Position numbers and translations under genes: made by a program. From an uncultured Bacilli bacterium (GTDB taxonomy: Bacteria; Bacillota_I; Bacilli_A; RF39; UBA660), in the NCBI GenBank assembly GCA_947626655.1, contig CANQTA010000004.1, positions 1 through 47,491 of the forward strand: a stretch of DNA of 47,491 nt. Direction: 5' to 3'. The notes beneath the pieces were generated by a model. That model saw only the letters and a program-made list of their open reading frames with translations. It searched no databases and was not told the origin of the DNA. The first letter of the stretch is position 1; each line of letters opens with the position of its first letter. Below are positions 7,609-17,340 of the stretch, in pieces.

Positions 7609-10548
7609 ATGAAAAATAAGTCCAATAAGAAAGTATTTATAGGAATAGGAATGGCTCTAGTACTTGTAGCAATAATTGTAGTATTAGTAGTAGCCTGTTC
7701 TAAAGAAAAATTTACTGTTACATTAACGGTAGATAATGAAATCTATCAAGAAATTAATAAAGTAAAAGATGGTGATACTGTTGATTTACCAAGTAATCCA
7801 ACTAAAGAAGGATATACATTTGATGGTTGGTATTTAAATGGTGAAAAATTTGATTCTAAGACACCGGTTGAAGGTGATGTAGTTTTAGAAGCTAAATTTA
7901 CAATTAATACTTATTCTGTTACTTTTAATTTAGATAATGATAGTGAAAATTTAAAAGAAGAAGTTAAATATAATGAATTAGTAGAAAAACCAAAAAATCC
8001 TAAGAAAAGTGGTTATACTTTTGTAGGTTGGTATGTTGGTGAAACAGAATTTGACTTCAATACTAAAATAACTAGAGATATGGTTATTACAGCTAAATGG
8101 ACAAAAGTTACAACTGCTAGTTATAATGTTGAATATTATTTAATGAATTTAGATGGTACTTATACAGTAGCTTCTAAAACAGAAACTATAAAAGGAAAAA
8201 TTAATAGTACAGTAAGTCCAGAACCTAAAAATTTTGTTGGTTTTACTGCTCCAGAAAAACAAAGTGCGACAGTTAAAGCTGATGGTAGTACAGTAATTAA
8301 ATATTATTATCCAAGAAATAAATATAATTTAACTATTAGTGGTGATAATGGTATTACTAATACTACTGGAAATGGCACATATTATTATGGTGAAAAAATA
8401 GCTTTAAGTTATACCTTAAAAGCTGGTTATTCATTTAGTGAGTATAATGTTTCAGTTGAAGATAATGTTTATACAATGCCTGCAAATGATATAGAAGTAA
8501 AAGTAAAATCTCAAGCTAATACTGATACTTTATATACAGTTAAACATTATATAATGGATTTAGATGGTGAACATTATACCTTAAAAGAAACAGAAATATT
8601 AAAAGGTACAACTGATACAACTATTAAACCAGAAACTAAAGATTATGAAGGCTTTAGTGCTCCAGAACTTAAAGAAATGACTGTTACTGGTGATGGCAAA
8701 GCCGAAATAGAATATTATTATACTAGAAATAAATATCAAGTAACGGTAGAAGGCGATGAAGGTATTTCTGATGTCTTTGGTGAAGGTATTTATTACTATG
8801 GTGCTAAAGTAAGTGTTGGAGCTTCATTAAATAATGGTTATAAATTAAATAATTGGAGTAATCTTAATACTGATTTAGAATTTGAATATGTTGTTGAAGC
8901 CAAAGATATAACTTTAAAGGCTACTACTGAATTAATTAATTATACTATTAATTATAAATCAGAATTTAATAATGGCCTTGAAGAAGAAGTTCAAAATTCT
9001 AATCCAACAAGTTATACAATAAAAGATCAAATAACACTAGTAGAACCAGAGGTTTTAGGTTATACATTTGTTAAATATTTAGTAAATGGTGAAGAAATTG
9101 CTGATAATATTATTGAAGCTGGTAATTGTGGCGATTTAGAAATAACTTTTGTTTTTGAAGTTAATCAATATGAAGTTTCTTTTGAAACTACTTTAGGAGC
9201 ATTTAATAATACAGATGAACGTTCTATATTAGTCTATTATAAAGAGTTAATTCCAAATGTTTTAGAAGATAACGAAAATAAAGAATTTTATACCCCAACA
9301 AGATTAGGTTATGAACTTAATGGTTGGAGTTTAAATAAGGAAGATGAAGAACAAGTAGTATTTGATTTTAACACGCCAATGGTAGCACAAAATATTACTT
9401 TATATCCAATTTGGAAAGCAATTGATTATGAAATTACTTATGATTTACAAGATGGAGAAACTTGTAAAGATTGTGAAACTTTAAAAACTTATACAATTGA
9501 AAGTGAATTTGCTTTACCAGTTCCGGTTAAAGATGGTTATTTATTTGGTGGTTGGATAGTTAATGGTGATGATGAAAATATTATTACTGACATTACTAAA
9601 GGACGCACTGAAAATATAACTTTAACAGCTAAATGGTATGAAATAGTCGAAGAAAATGAATTATCTAATGAAATGACTAGTAGTATAGATGAAATTGCTA
9701 CTAAAGTTGATGAAAATGAAGTAGTATGGGGATTCTATAACTATGAAAATACCTTTGAAAATGATAGTTCAGTTTTAGATGGATTAAAAGCAAATATCGA
9801 AAGTATCTTAAGTGATTCTAAAGTTTTAGAAATTAATTTTACTTATGATAAAAAAATATTTAGTTTTAAAAATACAGAACTAAATAATATTGAAACTACT
9901 TTAAAAAGTTTAATTGCTGCTTTAAGTGATAGTGAAGATTTTGAAAGTATTAAAGGTCAAAAATATGAAATTTTAGATACTAAAAAAGTTAATGTTCAAG
10001 TAAAATTAAATCAAGAATATGCTAGAACTGCCGATAATAAAGATGAAATTAATTATGAATTAAGATTTCAAAAATTAGTTAAAATTGATAACAATGAATA
10101 TAAAACATTAGTTGATAGAAATACTAAATATATTAATGATCATAAAACTACTCATTATGAATTAGTGGTTGAAAATGATAATATGATATTTAAGTATAAT
10201 AAACCAACATCAACAGTATTTGGAACAATGCAAGGTGCTGGATTAAAAACAGCAATGCAAGATTATTTAGGTGATGAAAAAATAGGTTATGTTATTATTA
10301 CCTTAGAAGGTATGCAACCTGTTAAAGTTACTTACGATGATGTAAAAGGTAATAATTTTTGGAATTTTGGTTATTCATTATTAGATGATTTTGAAGCTGT
10401 AGTAGGTAAGGGTGCCTTTAGAATGAAAAATGAGGATTTAGGAGTTCTTAAAGCGACATTAGAAATAGTGCCAGCAGATGGTTTATATTTTGATTCTAGT
10501 GTTATAACTAAATGGCATATTTCTTTTGAACCAAGAGTTACTGAATAA
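7609..10548 (+). CDS. 979-aa lipoprotein with InlB B-repeats and MucBP-like modules
   Basis: The N-terminal signal ends in a lipobox (LVVAC, C30), predicting lipid anchoring to the outer face of the membrane. Two InlB B-repeats follow (GYTFDGWYLNGEKF, GYTFVGWYVGETEF). Next come two MucBP-like modules (YNVEYYLMNLDG, YTVKHYIMDLDG), each continued by a divergent InlB repeat (YYYGEKI, YYYGAKV), then further B-repeat-like units ending in LTAKWYE near residue 682. The last 300 residues hold no InlB motif but show two copies of a pattern resembling the repeat of the 863-aa protein (strand, helix such as LDGLKANIESIL, strand, second helix, KVNVQV strand). RBS GTAGGGGG supports the start. Proposed role: long surface stalk or adhesin. 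Confidence 0.85.
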   Translation: MKNKSNKKVFIGIGMALVLVAIIVVLVVACSKEKFTVTLTVDNEIYQEINKVKDGDTVDLPSNPTKEGYTFDGWYLNGEKFDSKTPVEGDVVLEAKFTINTYSVTFNLDNDSENLKEEVKYNELVEKPKNPKKSGYTFVGWYVGETEFDFNTKITRDMVITAKWTKVTTASYNVEYYLMNLDGTYTVASKTETIKGKINSTVSPEPKNFVGFTAPEKQSATVKADGSTVIKYYYPRNKYNLTISGDNGITNTTGNGTYYYGEKIALSYTLKAGYSFSEYNVSVEDNVYTMPANDIEVKVKSQANTDTLYTVKHYIMDLDGEHYTLKETEILKGTTDTTIKPETKDYEGFSAPELKEMTVTGDGKAEIEYYYTRNKYQVTVEGDEGISDVFGEGIYYYGAKVSVGASLNNGYKLNNWSNLNTDLEFEYVVEAKDITLKATTELINYTINYKSEFNNGLEEEVQNSNPTSYTIKDQITLVEPEVLGYTFVKYLVNGEEIADNIIEAGNCGDLEITFVFEVNQYEVSFETTLGAFNNTDERSILVYYKELIPNVLEDNENKEFYTPTRLGYELNGWSLNKEDEEQVVFDFNTPMVAQNITLYPIWKAIDYEITYDLQDGETCKDCETLKTYTIESEFALPVPVKDGYLFGGWIVNGDDENIITDITKGRTENITLTAKWYEIVEENELSNEMTSSIDEIATKVDENEVVWGFYNYENTFENDSSVLDGLKANIESILSDSKVLEINFTYDKKIFSFKNTELNNIETTLKSLIAALSDSEDFESIKGQKYEILDTKKVNVQVKLNQEYARTADNKDEINYELRFQKLVKIDNNEYKTLVDRNTKYINDHKTTHYELVVENDNMIFKYNKPTSTVFGTMQGAGLKTAMQDYLGDEKIGYVIITLEGMQPVKVTYDDVKGNNFWNFGYSLLDDFEAVVGKGAFRMKNEDLGVLKATLEIVPADGLYFDSSVITKWHISFEPRVTE

Positions 10549-10557
10549 AATTAATAT

Positions 10558-10596
10558 AAAATAGTTAATACTTCTATGGTATTAGCTATTTTTTTA
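10558..10596 (+). terminator. Terminator of the 979-aa lipoprotein gene
   Basis: AAATAGTTAATAC pairs with GTATTAGCTATTT around a short loop, followed by a T run. Confidence 0.85.
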
Positions 10597-10597
10597 T

Positions 10598-10694
10598 GAA
10601 AAAGTGGGTAAAAAAAGGTGTGAATTTTAACGAAAAGTGAATACAAAAAAGTGTGAATTTTAGTGGAAAGTGGGTGCGAAAAAGTGTAAATATG
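10598..10694 (+). repeat. Iteron-like array of GAAAAGTG elements
   Basis: Two units of 33-34 bases (10611-10644 and 10645-10677), flanked by partial copies (10598-10610 and 10678-10694). Each contains AAAAAGTGTGAATTTTA then GAAAGTG, so the short element recurs about every 16-17 bases. The array ends at the promoter of the ATPase pseudogene. Confidence 0.75.
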
Positions 10695-10701
10695 CTATAA
10701 T
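10693..10701 (+). promoter_or_regulatory. Extended -10 of the AAA/DUF4143 pseudogene
   Basis: TG at 10693-10694, one base, TATAAT at 10696-10701, directly after the iteron-like array. The base at the expected -35 is not TTGACA-like, so activation may depend on the array. Confidence 0.5.
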
Positions 10702-10720
10702 TAAATTAGTTAGGGGTATT

Positions 10721-12042
10721 ATGATGAAAAGAAAAATTTATGATGATTTAATTGAATGGAAAAATACTAAAGATTTTAAACTATTAATTGTTTAGGAGTA
10801 AGGCAATGTGGGAAAACATTTATAATTGATGAATTTTGTCAAAAAGAATTTAAGAATTACAAAAGGATAAATTTATTATATGATGTTGATGTTGTTAAAT
10901 TATATGCATCCAATAATTCATCAGAAAAAAAATATAATGATTTAAAATTATTATTAGACTTTGATTTTGATCAAGAAGATAGTGTTTTATTTATTGATGA
11001 AATTCAAGAAAGTGAAGAACTAATTTCTGAATTAAAGTATTTTAATGAAAAACATCGTAATGTGCGATTAATCTGTGCCGGTTCCTTGCGTGGCGTTAAA
11101 CTAGCTCGATTAAATAAACCTTTTCCTGTTGGTAAAGTTACTAGATTATATATGTATCCTATGGATTTTGAAGAATTTTTAATTGCATTTAACCAAGAAG
11201 CATTAATAGATAAAATTAAAAGTTGTTTTGCCAAAAATGAAACAATGGGTATTGTTCATGATAAAGCCATAGATTATTATAGAAGATATCTATTATCAGG
11301 AGGAATGCCCGAAAGTGTTAAAGCTTTAATAGAATGTGGAAATGATTATTATAATTATGATTTATCAAAGTTAAATAATATTATTGAAGACTATAAAAAT
11401 GATATGAATAATCATGTTTCAAATGCTAGTGAAACTTTGAAAATTAGAAATATCTATAACTCTTTATCTTCTCAATTGCAAAATGTTTCAAAGAAGTTTC
11501 AATATTCTGTAATTGATTCCCATGCTAAATCACGAGAATATTCATTATCATTAAATTGGCTTGTGGAAAGTAACATGGTGCAAATATGTAAATGTGTTAA
11601 ATTGCCAGAAAAACCCTTACTAGGTTTTGTTGATAATGATGTATTTAAAGTATATTATTCTGATGTTGGTATTTTTAACAGATTAATAAATAATGATATA
11701 AAAACCATTATTTTAGATGATATGAAAATATATAAAGGTATTATTACAGAAAATTATGTAGCCAATGAATTAAAAGCTAATGGTATCGATTTATTATATT
11801 GGCGGGGAGCTAGAAAAGCAAAAATTGATTTTCTTATTTCAACGGCAAATGATGGAATAATTCCTATTGAAGTTAAGGCAGATGAAAATACGCAGTCAAA
11901 AAGTTTAAAAGTTTATAATGATTTGTATCATCCAAAATATATGATAAGAATCAGTTTAAAAGATTTTGGATATAATCCAGAAACACATATTAAATCTATT
12001 CCTTTATATGCTGTATTTTTAATTAAAAATTTAGTAATTTGA
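10721..12042 (+). pseudogene. Frameshifted AAA ATPase with C-terminal DUF4143
   Basis: This is a paralogue of the intact gene at 25048. Reading starts at ATG 10721 or 10724 (KRKIYDDLIEWKN) and meets TAG at 10793-10795. Restoring one T in the TTT run gives LIVLGVRQCGKT, whose Walker A then continues in the second frame without further stops to TGA at 12042. The Walker B region reads FIDEIQ. The C-terminal DUF4143 domain with KIDFLI and IPIEVKA, a PD-(D/E)XK-like pattern, is complete. So the gene is intact except for a single-base deletion; the downstream frame could only be made alone from GTG 11062, without the ATPase motifs. It sits between two surface lipoprotein genes. The lesion could be real, slippage-prone or a sequencing error. 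Confidence 0.85.
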
Positions 12043-12086
12043 AAACATTCATTATTGGCTGTTTTTTAAATTTTTAAAAGATTGCC

Positions 12087-12590
12087 AAAAATCGACAAAT
12101 TAATTGACAGAATAAGAAAATAAATGTAAAATAAAAACGTAAATATGTAGGAGGGAAAGGTTTTGATGAAGAAAGATTCTAACAATAAGAAACTTTATTA
12201 TATAGGTGGGATAGTAGCAGTCATAATAATAGTAATCATAATTTTGTTATTAACATCATGTAATAAGGGATACAAAATTGAATTAACGGTTGATAATGAT
12301 TTATTTTATCAAGCCAATATTCATAAAGGTGATACTCTAGAAGGAGTAAAGGTACCGACTAAAGAAGGATATACATTTGAAGGTTGGTATTTAGATGGAG
12401 AAAAATTTGATATTACCACTCCGATAGAAGAAGATCTTAAATTGGAAGCGAGATTTACCAAAAATAAGTATACAGTAACTTTTGAATATGACAATGGTAA
12501 AGAAAATAGCAAATTAGAAGTAGAGTATGGTTCGACAATTAAAGAACCAAAGAAACCGACTAGAAAAGGTTATACTTTTGCTGGCTGGTA
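12087..12590 (+). repeat. Duplicated promoter and N-terminal block, copy 1
   Basis: Nearly identical to 16836-17340 at a constant offset of 4749 bases, covering the TCGACAAAT box, promoter, ribosome binding site, signal peptide and first two InlB B-repeats. Differences are a few scattered bases. Divergence begins after the second GYTFAGWY. Confidence 0.9.
12092..12132 (+). promoter_or_regulatory. Promoter with upstream TCGACAAAT box, 1524-aa lipoprotein gene
   Basis: TCGACAAAT at 12092-12100, then -35 TTGACA at 12104-12109, a 17-base spacer and -10 TAAAAT at 12127-12132. The whole cassette is repeated at 16841-16881. Bases 12043-12091 hold a weak AAAACA/TGTTTT hairpin that may end the pseudogene transcript. 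Confidence 0.85.
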
Positions 12591-15500
12591 TGTTGGCGAA
12601 AAAGAATATGACTTTACTAGTAAAGTCATTAACAATATTAATATTGTTGCTAAATGGAATAAAAATGGCGAAACTACTACGGAAAAAAATGAATTAACTA
12701 GTTATACTGTAGAACACTACTTAATGGGATTAGATGGTAAATATACTGAAGTTAATGAAAAAGAAATATTAAATGGAAAAATAGGTAGTACAGTTAGTCC
12801 AAGTGTAAAAAGTTATCCAGGATTTACAAGTCCAAGTGTTGAAAAAGCACAAATTTTAGCAGATGGCAAATTAGTTGTCAAATATTACTATGCGAGAAAT
12901 AAATATACATTAACAGTTAATGGTGATAAAGGTGTAAGTAATACAACTGGAACTGGTGAATATTATTATGGCGAAACTGTAAAAGTTGGTTATAGTTTAA
13001 ATGCTGGTTATACATTTAACAATTATAGTGAAGAATTAGAAAACGATTCATTTGTTATGGGAGCTGAAAATAAAACTATAAATGTATTAACAATAGCTAA
13101 TGAAAATACACCATATACAGTAGAACATTATCTAATGGATATAGATGGAGAACATTATACCTTAAAAGATACCGATAAATTAACAGGAACAACCGATAGT
13201 AAAGTAACACCAGAAGTAAAAGACTATACTGGCTTTAGTGCACCTCAAAAAGAAGAAGTAACAGTCTTAGGAGATGGCAAATTAGTAGTTAAATATTACT
13301 ATGGAAGAAATAAATATACATTAAAAGTTACAGGAGATAAAGGTGTAAGTAGTACTATAGGTAGTGGCGAATATTACTATGAAGAAAAAGTTAATGTTGA
13401 AGTAGCCCTAAAACCTGGTTATGAATTTACTAATTGGTCAAATGAAGAAACAACTAATAAGATTACTGTAACTATTGGAGCTGAAGATATTGAATTAAAG
13501 GCTAGTACAAAAACTATAGAATATGGAATAACTTATAAGTTAAATGATGGTGAAGTAACAGAAAATTTACCAGAAAGTTATACCGTAGAAGATAAAATAG
13601 AAATAGAAAAACCAACAAAAGCAGGCTATAGTTTTGATTATTTTACAGTAAATGGTGAAAAAATTGATGGCAATGTAATTGAAGCAAATACTATAACAGG
13701 TGATATAGAAATAGAAGCATTCTATAAAGCTAATGAAGATACACCATATACAGTATTACATGTTTTCATGGATACTGAAGGTAATTATGCTAATGTTCAA
13801 AATGTTAGTGATTGTACAGAAGCAAATTTATGTAAAATAGAAAAACATGAAGGAACAACAGATAGTACGGTAGATGCTCCATTATTAGAAAATATTGAAG
13901 CAGGCTTTACATCCCCAGAAGAATTAAAACAAGTAACAATCAAAGCTGATGGTAGCGCTGTAGTAATTTATAATTATTCAAGAAATAGATATACATTAAC
14001 AGTTACAGGAGATAAAGGTGTAAGTAGTACTGTAGGTGGTGGCGAATATTACTATGAAGAGGTAGTAGAAAATATTAGTTATACCTTAAATGAAGGCTAC
14101 GAATTTGTTAAATATAGTGAAGAACTAGATAATAATAGTTATAAAATGGGAGCAGAATCCAAAGAAATAACTATAACAACAAAACCAATAGAATATGAAA
14201 TTACTTATGATTTACAAGATGGAGAAACTTGTAAAGATTGTGCTTCTTTAAAATCTTATACAGTAGAAGAAGATGTTACATTACCAGAAGCAACTAAGGA
14301 AGGTTATACATTTAATGGTTGGTTAGTAAATGGTGGTAAAGAACCTATTAAATCTTTTGTTAAAGGAACATATCATGAAGAATTATCGCTAATTGCTGAT
14401 TTTACCGCTAATGAAGACACACCATATAAAGTTGTATATCATATAATGGATACTGATGGAAAGTATACAATTGAAAATGAAGAAAGCTATAAAGGAACAA
14501 CCGATACTAAAATTGTATATACTCCAAATATTGCTAAATATGTAACAGATGTTAAAGGTTTTGATACTCCAGTGTTAAAAGAAAATGAAACTGGTTCTGA
14601 ATTATCATTAGATAACATTGTTATAAGTGGTAAAGGAAATACTGTATTAAATTATTATGTAGCTAGAAAACAATTTGAACTTACTATTGAAAAGAAAACT
14701 GGTATATTAAGTACAACTGGTGAAGGACCACATTATTATGAAGAAAAAGTTCCAGTTACAGCTCAATTAAGTGAAGGGTATGAAAATATTACTTGGAATC
14801 CTTCACTTGGTGAAGATAATACTTATACAATGAAAGCTAGTGAAAATAAACTTGAAGTAAGTGCTAGTCCAATGAGTATTACTTATAATGTATTACATTT
14901 AAAGTCAAATAAAGAAAATAATATAATTGATGATAATATCGATACAGTAGATAAATGTACTATTTCAGATTTATGTGAAGTTGAAGAAAAGACGGCTTTA
15001 TATGATTCAGAAGCTATAATAACTTCTAAAAATTATGATGGTTTTACTGCTGCTATTCCTTCTGATGTAATAGTAAAAAATAATTTAATTGTAATTGTTA
15101 AATATACAAGAAACGAATATGAATTAACAGTTAATTTAGATAAAGGAATAAATAAATTAACTATTAATACAGAAGAAAAAAATATCGAAGGAAATAAATA
15201 TACTGAAAAATACTATTTTGAACAACCAATTGATATTACAGTTGAACCTAAAGCTGGTTATCATGTAACAAATAATTCTACAATTAATACAGAAATGGAA
15301 TTAAATGGCAAAACAGTTTCATTTACAAGTGCTGCAAATAAGTTTAAAATCAAATATCATAATGAAGATGGAACTGAAGAATTATCTGAGGAATATACTT
15401 ATAATGATAATTTAACAATAGAACTTCCTAAGCGCGATGATAAGACATATACTTTAACAATAAAAGAGAATAAAGTGATACCTACCACTACTCCTACATT

Positions 15501-16740
15501 AACATTCGTCAACGAATTTAGTGGTTGGTCAAAAAATAATGATAACAGTAGTTTAGATTATGAAAAAGATAAAAAAGCTGCAATTATTCCTATAAAAGAT
15601 GGCGAAGTTATAGATTTATATGTATATTATAAAAAACAAGAAAGAGATATTTCCGAATTACAAACAGGAGGTTACCCATTTTATAATGGAGATAGATTCT
15701 ATTTTAATGGTTATATTGACGGGGATACTAAAATAAAAAAAGACCAATTCAAGAAATATACTATTGATGAAGATAAGACTTTAACTTGTTGGTGGCTTGA
15801 TATTATATCATTAGAAACATTTGATAAATTAGTAATGGCAAATGCTGATAAGAATACATTTAGTTCCCATGTGATAAATGATAATAAAGTAGTAGGATTT
15901 ATTAAAGGAGCAAAATCATTAAAAAGTTCATGGGTTATTACCACATTACATTTAAAATTAATTAGTCCAACTATTAACTTATTGGCTAATGATGATAGAA
16001 TAAATAAAATTATAATAGATAATAACGGATCTCAAGCTATTATAGATGATAAAGTTTTTAGTAATCAAAATCCAGTGTTAGCGTTATTTAAACCAAACAT
16101 TGTTGATGCTGATAATCATGATCTTAAAATTACAGTTGAATTAAATCCAGACTTAGCTATTTCTAAAAGTGAAACATCTAGTATAGAGTATACACTTAAT
16201 GTTCAAGCACTTGTTGATGAAAGTGAAATGGAAACTCTTACAACTACGGGTAATAGTGTTTTAGGTATTTTTGATAATAATGGTAAACTTCCAACAGACA
16301 GAACTAATCTTGATACAAATGGTGAAATAGTTTTCATGTATGATGATCCTGATAGTAGCTTATCATCAAGTCCTTTACTTTTCTCAGGTTGGACAACAGC
16401 GATTGATAAATTATTTGAAAATCCATTTGTTGATAGTATAGACATAACATTTATGAATACTCTTGGAAGTAGTTACAGTAGTTATCTTGTTTCAGGACAA
16501 AAAAATACTTACAGATTAAACTATACTAATCGTTCTTCATTAGCATTTATGCTTAGTAGTGATACGTCAGCATTTGGTAAAAAAGTAAGTGATTTATATA
16601 AAGATGGTAATTCAGATACTAGATATAAATTAAAAGTAAAATTAAATTTAAGCGGTGGCAATATTGTTGATTTTGCTGATGGTTATTCTTCAAGTTTGCG
16701 TACTGATTATACTATTCTTTTTGGACCTAAAAATAATTAA
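12166..16740 (+). CDS. 1524-aa mosaic surface lipoprotein
   Basis: A lipoprotein signal with lipobox LLTSC (C32) is followed by two InlB B-repeats (GYTFEGWYLDGEKF, GYTFAGWYVGEKEY). A long chain then alternates MucBP-like modules (openings YTVEHYLMGLDG, YTVEHYLMDIDG, YTVLHVFMDTEG, YKVVYHIMDTDG, YNVLHLKSN) with divergent InlB repeats marked GEYYYGE or GEYYYEE, interspersed with B-repeat-like units. Cys pairs occur in three modules (ETCKDC, SDCTEANLC, DKCTISDLC). About the last 350 residues lack InlB motifs and appear to contain domains like the repeat of the 863-aa protein. ATG 12166 follows AGGAGG and AAAGG; a TTG lies just upstream in frame. Its first 450 bp and a 900-bp central block are nearly identical to the next gene. 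It is probably an adhesin or surface-layer stalk. Confidence 0.85.
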   Translation: MKKDSNNKKLYYIGGIVAVIIIVIIILLLTSCNKGYKIELTVDNDLFYQANIHKGDTLEGVKVPTKEGYTFEGWYLDGEKFDITTPIEEDLKLEARFTKNKYTVTFEYDNGKENSKLEVEYGSTIKEPKKPTRKGYTFAGWYVGEKEYDFTSKVINNINIVAKWNKNGETTTEKNELTSYTVEHYLMGLDGKYTEVNEKEILNGKIGSTVSPSVKSYPGFTSPSVEKAQILADGKLVVKYYYARNKYTLTVNGDKGVSNTTGTGEYYYGETVKVGYSLNAGYTFNNYSEELENDSFVMGAENKTINVLTIANENTPYTVEHYLMDIDGEHYTLKDTDKLTGTTDSKVTPEVKDYTGFSAPQKEEVTVLGDGKLVVKYYYGRNKYTLKVTGDKGVSSTIGSGEYYYEEKVNVEVALKPGYEFTNWSNEETTNKITVTIGAEDIELKASTKTIEYGITYKLNDGEVTENLPESYTVEDKIEIEKPTKAGYSFDYFTVNGEKIDGNVIEANTITGDIEIEAFYKANEDTPYTVLHVFMDTEGNYANVQNVSDCTEANLCKIEKHEGTTDSTVDAPLLENIEAGFTSPEELKQVTIKADGSAVVIYNYSRNRYTLTVTGDKGVSSTVGGGEYYYEEVVENISYTLNEGYEFVKYSEELDNNSYKMGAESKEITITTKPIEYEITYDLQDGETCKDCASLKSYTVEEDVTLPEATKEGYTFNGWLVNGGKEPIKSFVKGTYHEELSLIADFTANEDTPYKVVYHIMDTDGKYTIENEESYKGTTDTKIVYTPNIAKYVTDVKGFDTPVLKENETGSELSLDNIVISGKGNTVLNYYVARKQFELTIEKKTGILSTTGEGPHYYEEKVPVTAQLSEGYENITWNPSLGEDNTYTMKASENKLEVSASPMSITYNVLHLKSNKENNIIDDNIDTVDKCTISDLCEVEEKTALYDSEAIITSKNYDGFTAAIPSDVIVKNNLIVIVKYTRNEYELTVNLDKGINKLTINTEEKNIEGNKYTEKYYFEQPIDITVEPKAGYHVTNNSTINTEMELNGKTVSFTSAANKFKIKYHNEDGTEELSEEYTYNDNLTIELPKRDDKTYTLTIKENKVIPTTTPTLTFVNEFSGWSKNNDNSSLDYEKDKKAAIIPIKDGEVIDLYVYYKKQERDISELQTGGYPFYNGDRFYFNGYIDGDTKIKKDQFKKYTIDEDKTLTCWWLDIISLETFDKLVMANADKNTFSSHVINDNKVVGFIKGAKSLKSSWVITTLHLKLISPTINLLANDDRINKIIIDNNGSQAIIDDKVFSNQNPVLALFKPNIVDADNHDLKITVELNPDLAISKSETSSIEYTLNVQALVDESEMETLTTTGNSVLGIFDNNGKLPTDRTNLDTNGEIVFMYDDPDSSLSSSPLLFSGWTTAIDKLFENPFVDSIDITFMNTLGSSYSSYLVSGQKNTYRLNYTNRSSLAFMLSSDTSAFGKKVSDLYKDGNSDTRYKLKVKLNLSGGNIVDFADGYSSSLRTDYTILFGPKNN
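13303..14200 (+). repeat. Near-identical internal module block, copy 1
   Basis: About 900 bp matching 18439-19336 at a constant offset of 5136 bases, spanning a divergent InlB repeat, a B-repeat, a YTVLHVFMDTEG module and another divergent repeat. The change of offset from the N-terminal block (4749) reflects an extra module inserted in the longer gene. Confidence 0.88.
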
Positions 16741-16773
16741 GAATGGAATGCTCTAATTTGAGGATTTATGTAG

Positions 16774-16799
16774 AAAAGATGTGAAAAAGCATCTTTTTT
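16774..16799 (+). terminator. Terminator of the 1524-aa lipoprotein gene
   Basis: AAAAGATG (16774-16781) pairs with CATCTTTT (16790-16797), followed by further T. Confidence 0.85.
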
Positions 16800-16835
16800 A
16801 ATGGCAAAATTAACACATTTTTAGTTCAAATTAAC

Positions 16836-17340
16836 AAAAATCGACAAATTAATTGACAGAATAAGAAAATAAATGTAAAATAAAAACGTAAATATGAAGG
16901 AGGGAAAGGTTTTGATGAAGAAAGATTCTAATAATAAGAAACTTTATTATATAGGTGGGATAGTAGCAGTCGTAATAATAGTAATCATAATTTTGTTATT
17001 AACATCATGTAATAAGGGATACAAAATTGAATTAACGGTTGATAATGATTTATTTTATCAAGCCAATATTCATAAAGGTGATACTCTAGAAGGAGTAAAG
17101 GTACCGACTAAAGAAGGATATACATTTGAAGGTTGGTATTTAGATGGAGAAAAATTTGATATTACCACTCCGATAGAAGAAGATCTTAAATTGGAAGCGA
17201 GATTTACCAAAAATAAGTATACAGTAACTTTTGAATATGACAATGGTAAAGAAGATAGCAAATTAGAAGTAGAATATGGTTCGACAATTGAAGAACCAAA
17301 GAAACCTACTAAAAAAGGTTATACTTTTGCTGGTTGGTAT
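16836..17340 (+). repeat. Duplicated promoter and N-terminal block, copy 2
   Basis: Partner of 12087-12590. One difference matters for start choice: here the codon after the upstream ATG is AAG, whereas copy 1 has TAG there, so that upstream ATG (16894) cannot be the ancestral start. Confidence 0.9.
16841..16881 (+). promoter_or_regulatory. Promoter with upstream TCGACAAAT box, 2273-aa lipoprotein gene
   Basis: TCGACAAAT 16841-16849, -35 TTGACA 16853-16858, 17-base spacer, -10 TAAAAT 16876-16881. A copy of the cassette at 12092-12132. Confidence 0.85.

Noticed and set aside
12040-12042. TGA as tryptophan (Mycoplasma-type code).
   Set aside because: Conserved Trp codons are TGG and no housekeeping gene has an in-frame TGA despite the AT-rich composition. 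TGA serves as stop at 12040-12042 and 39692-39694; the TGAs in the DUF1016 remnant sit among other disruptions.
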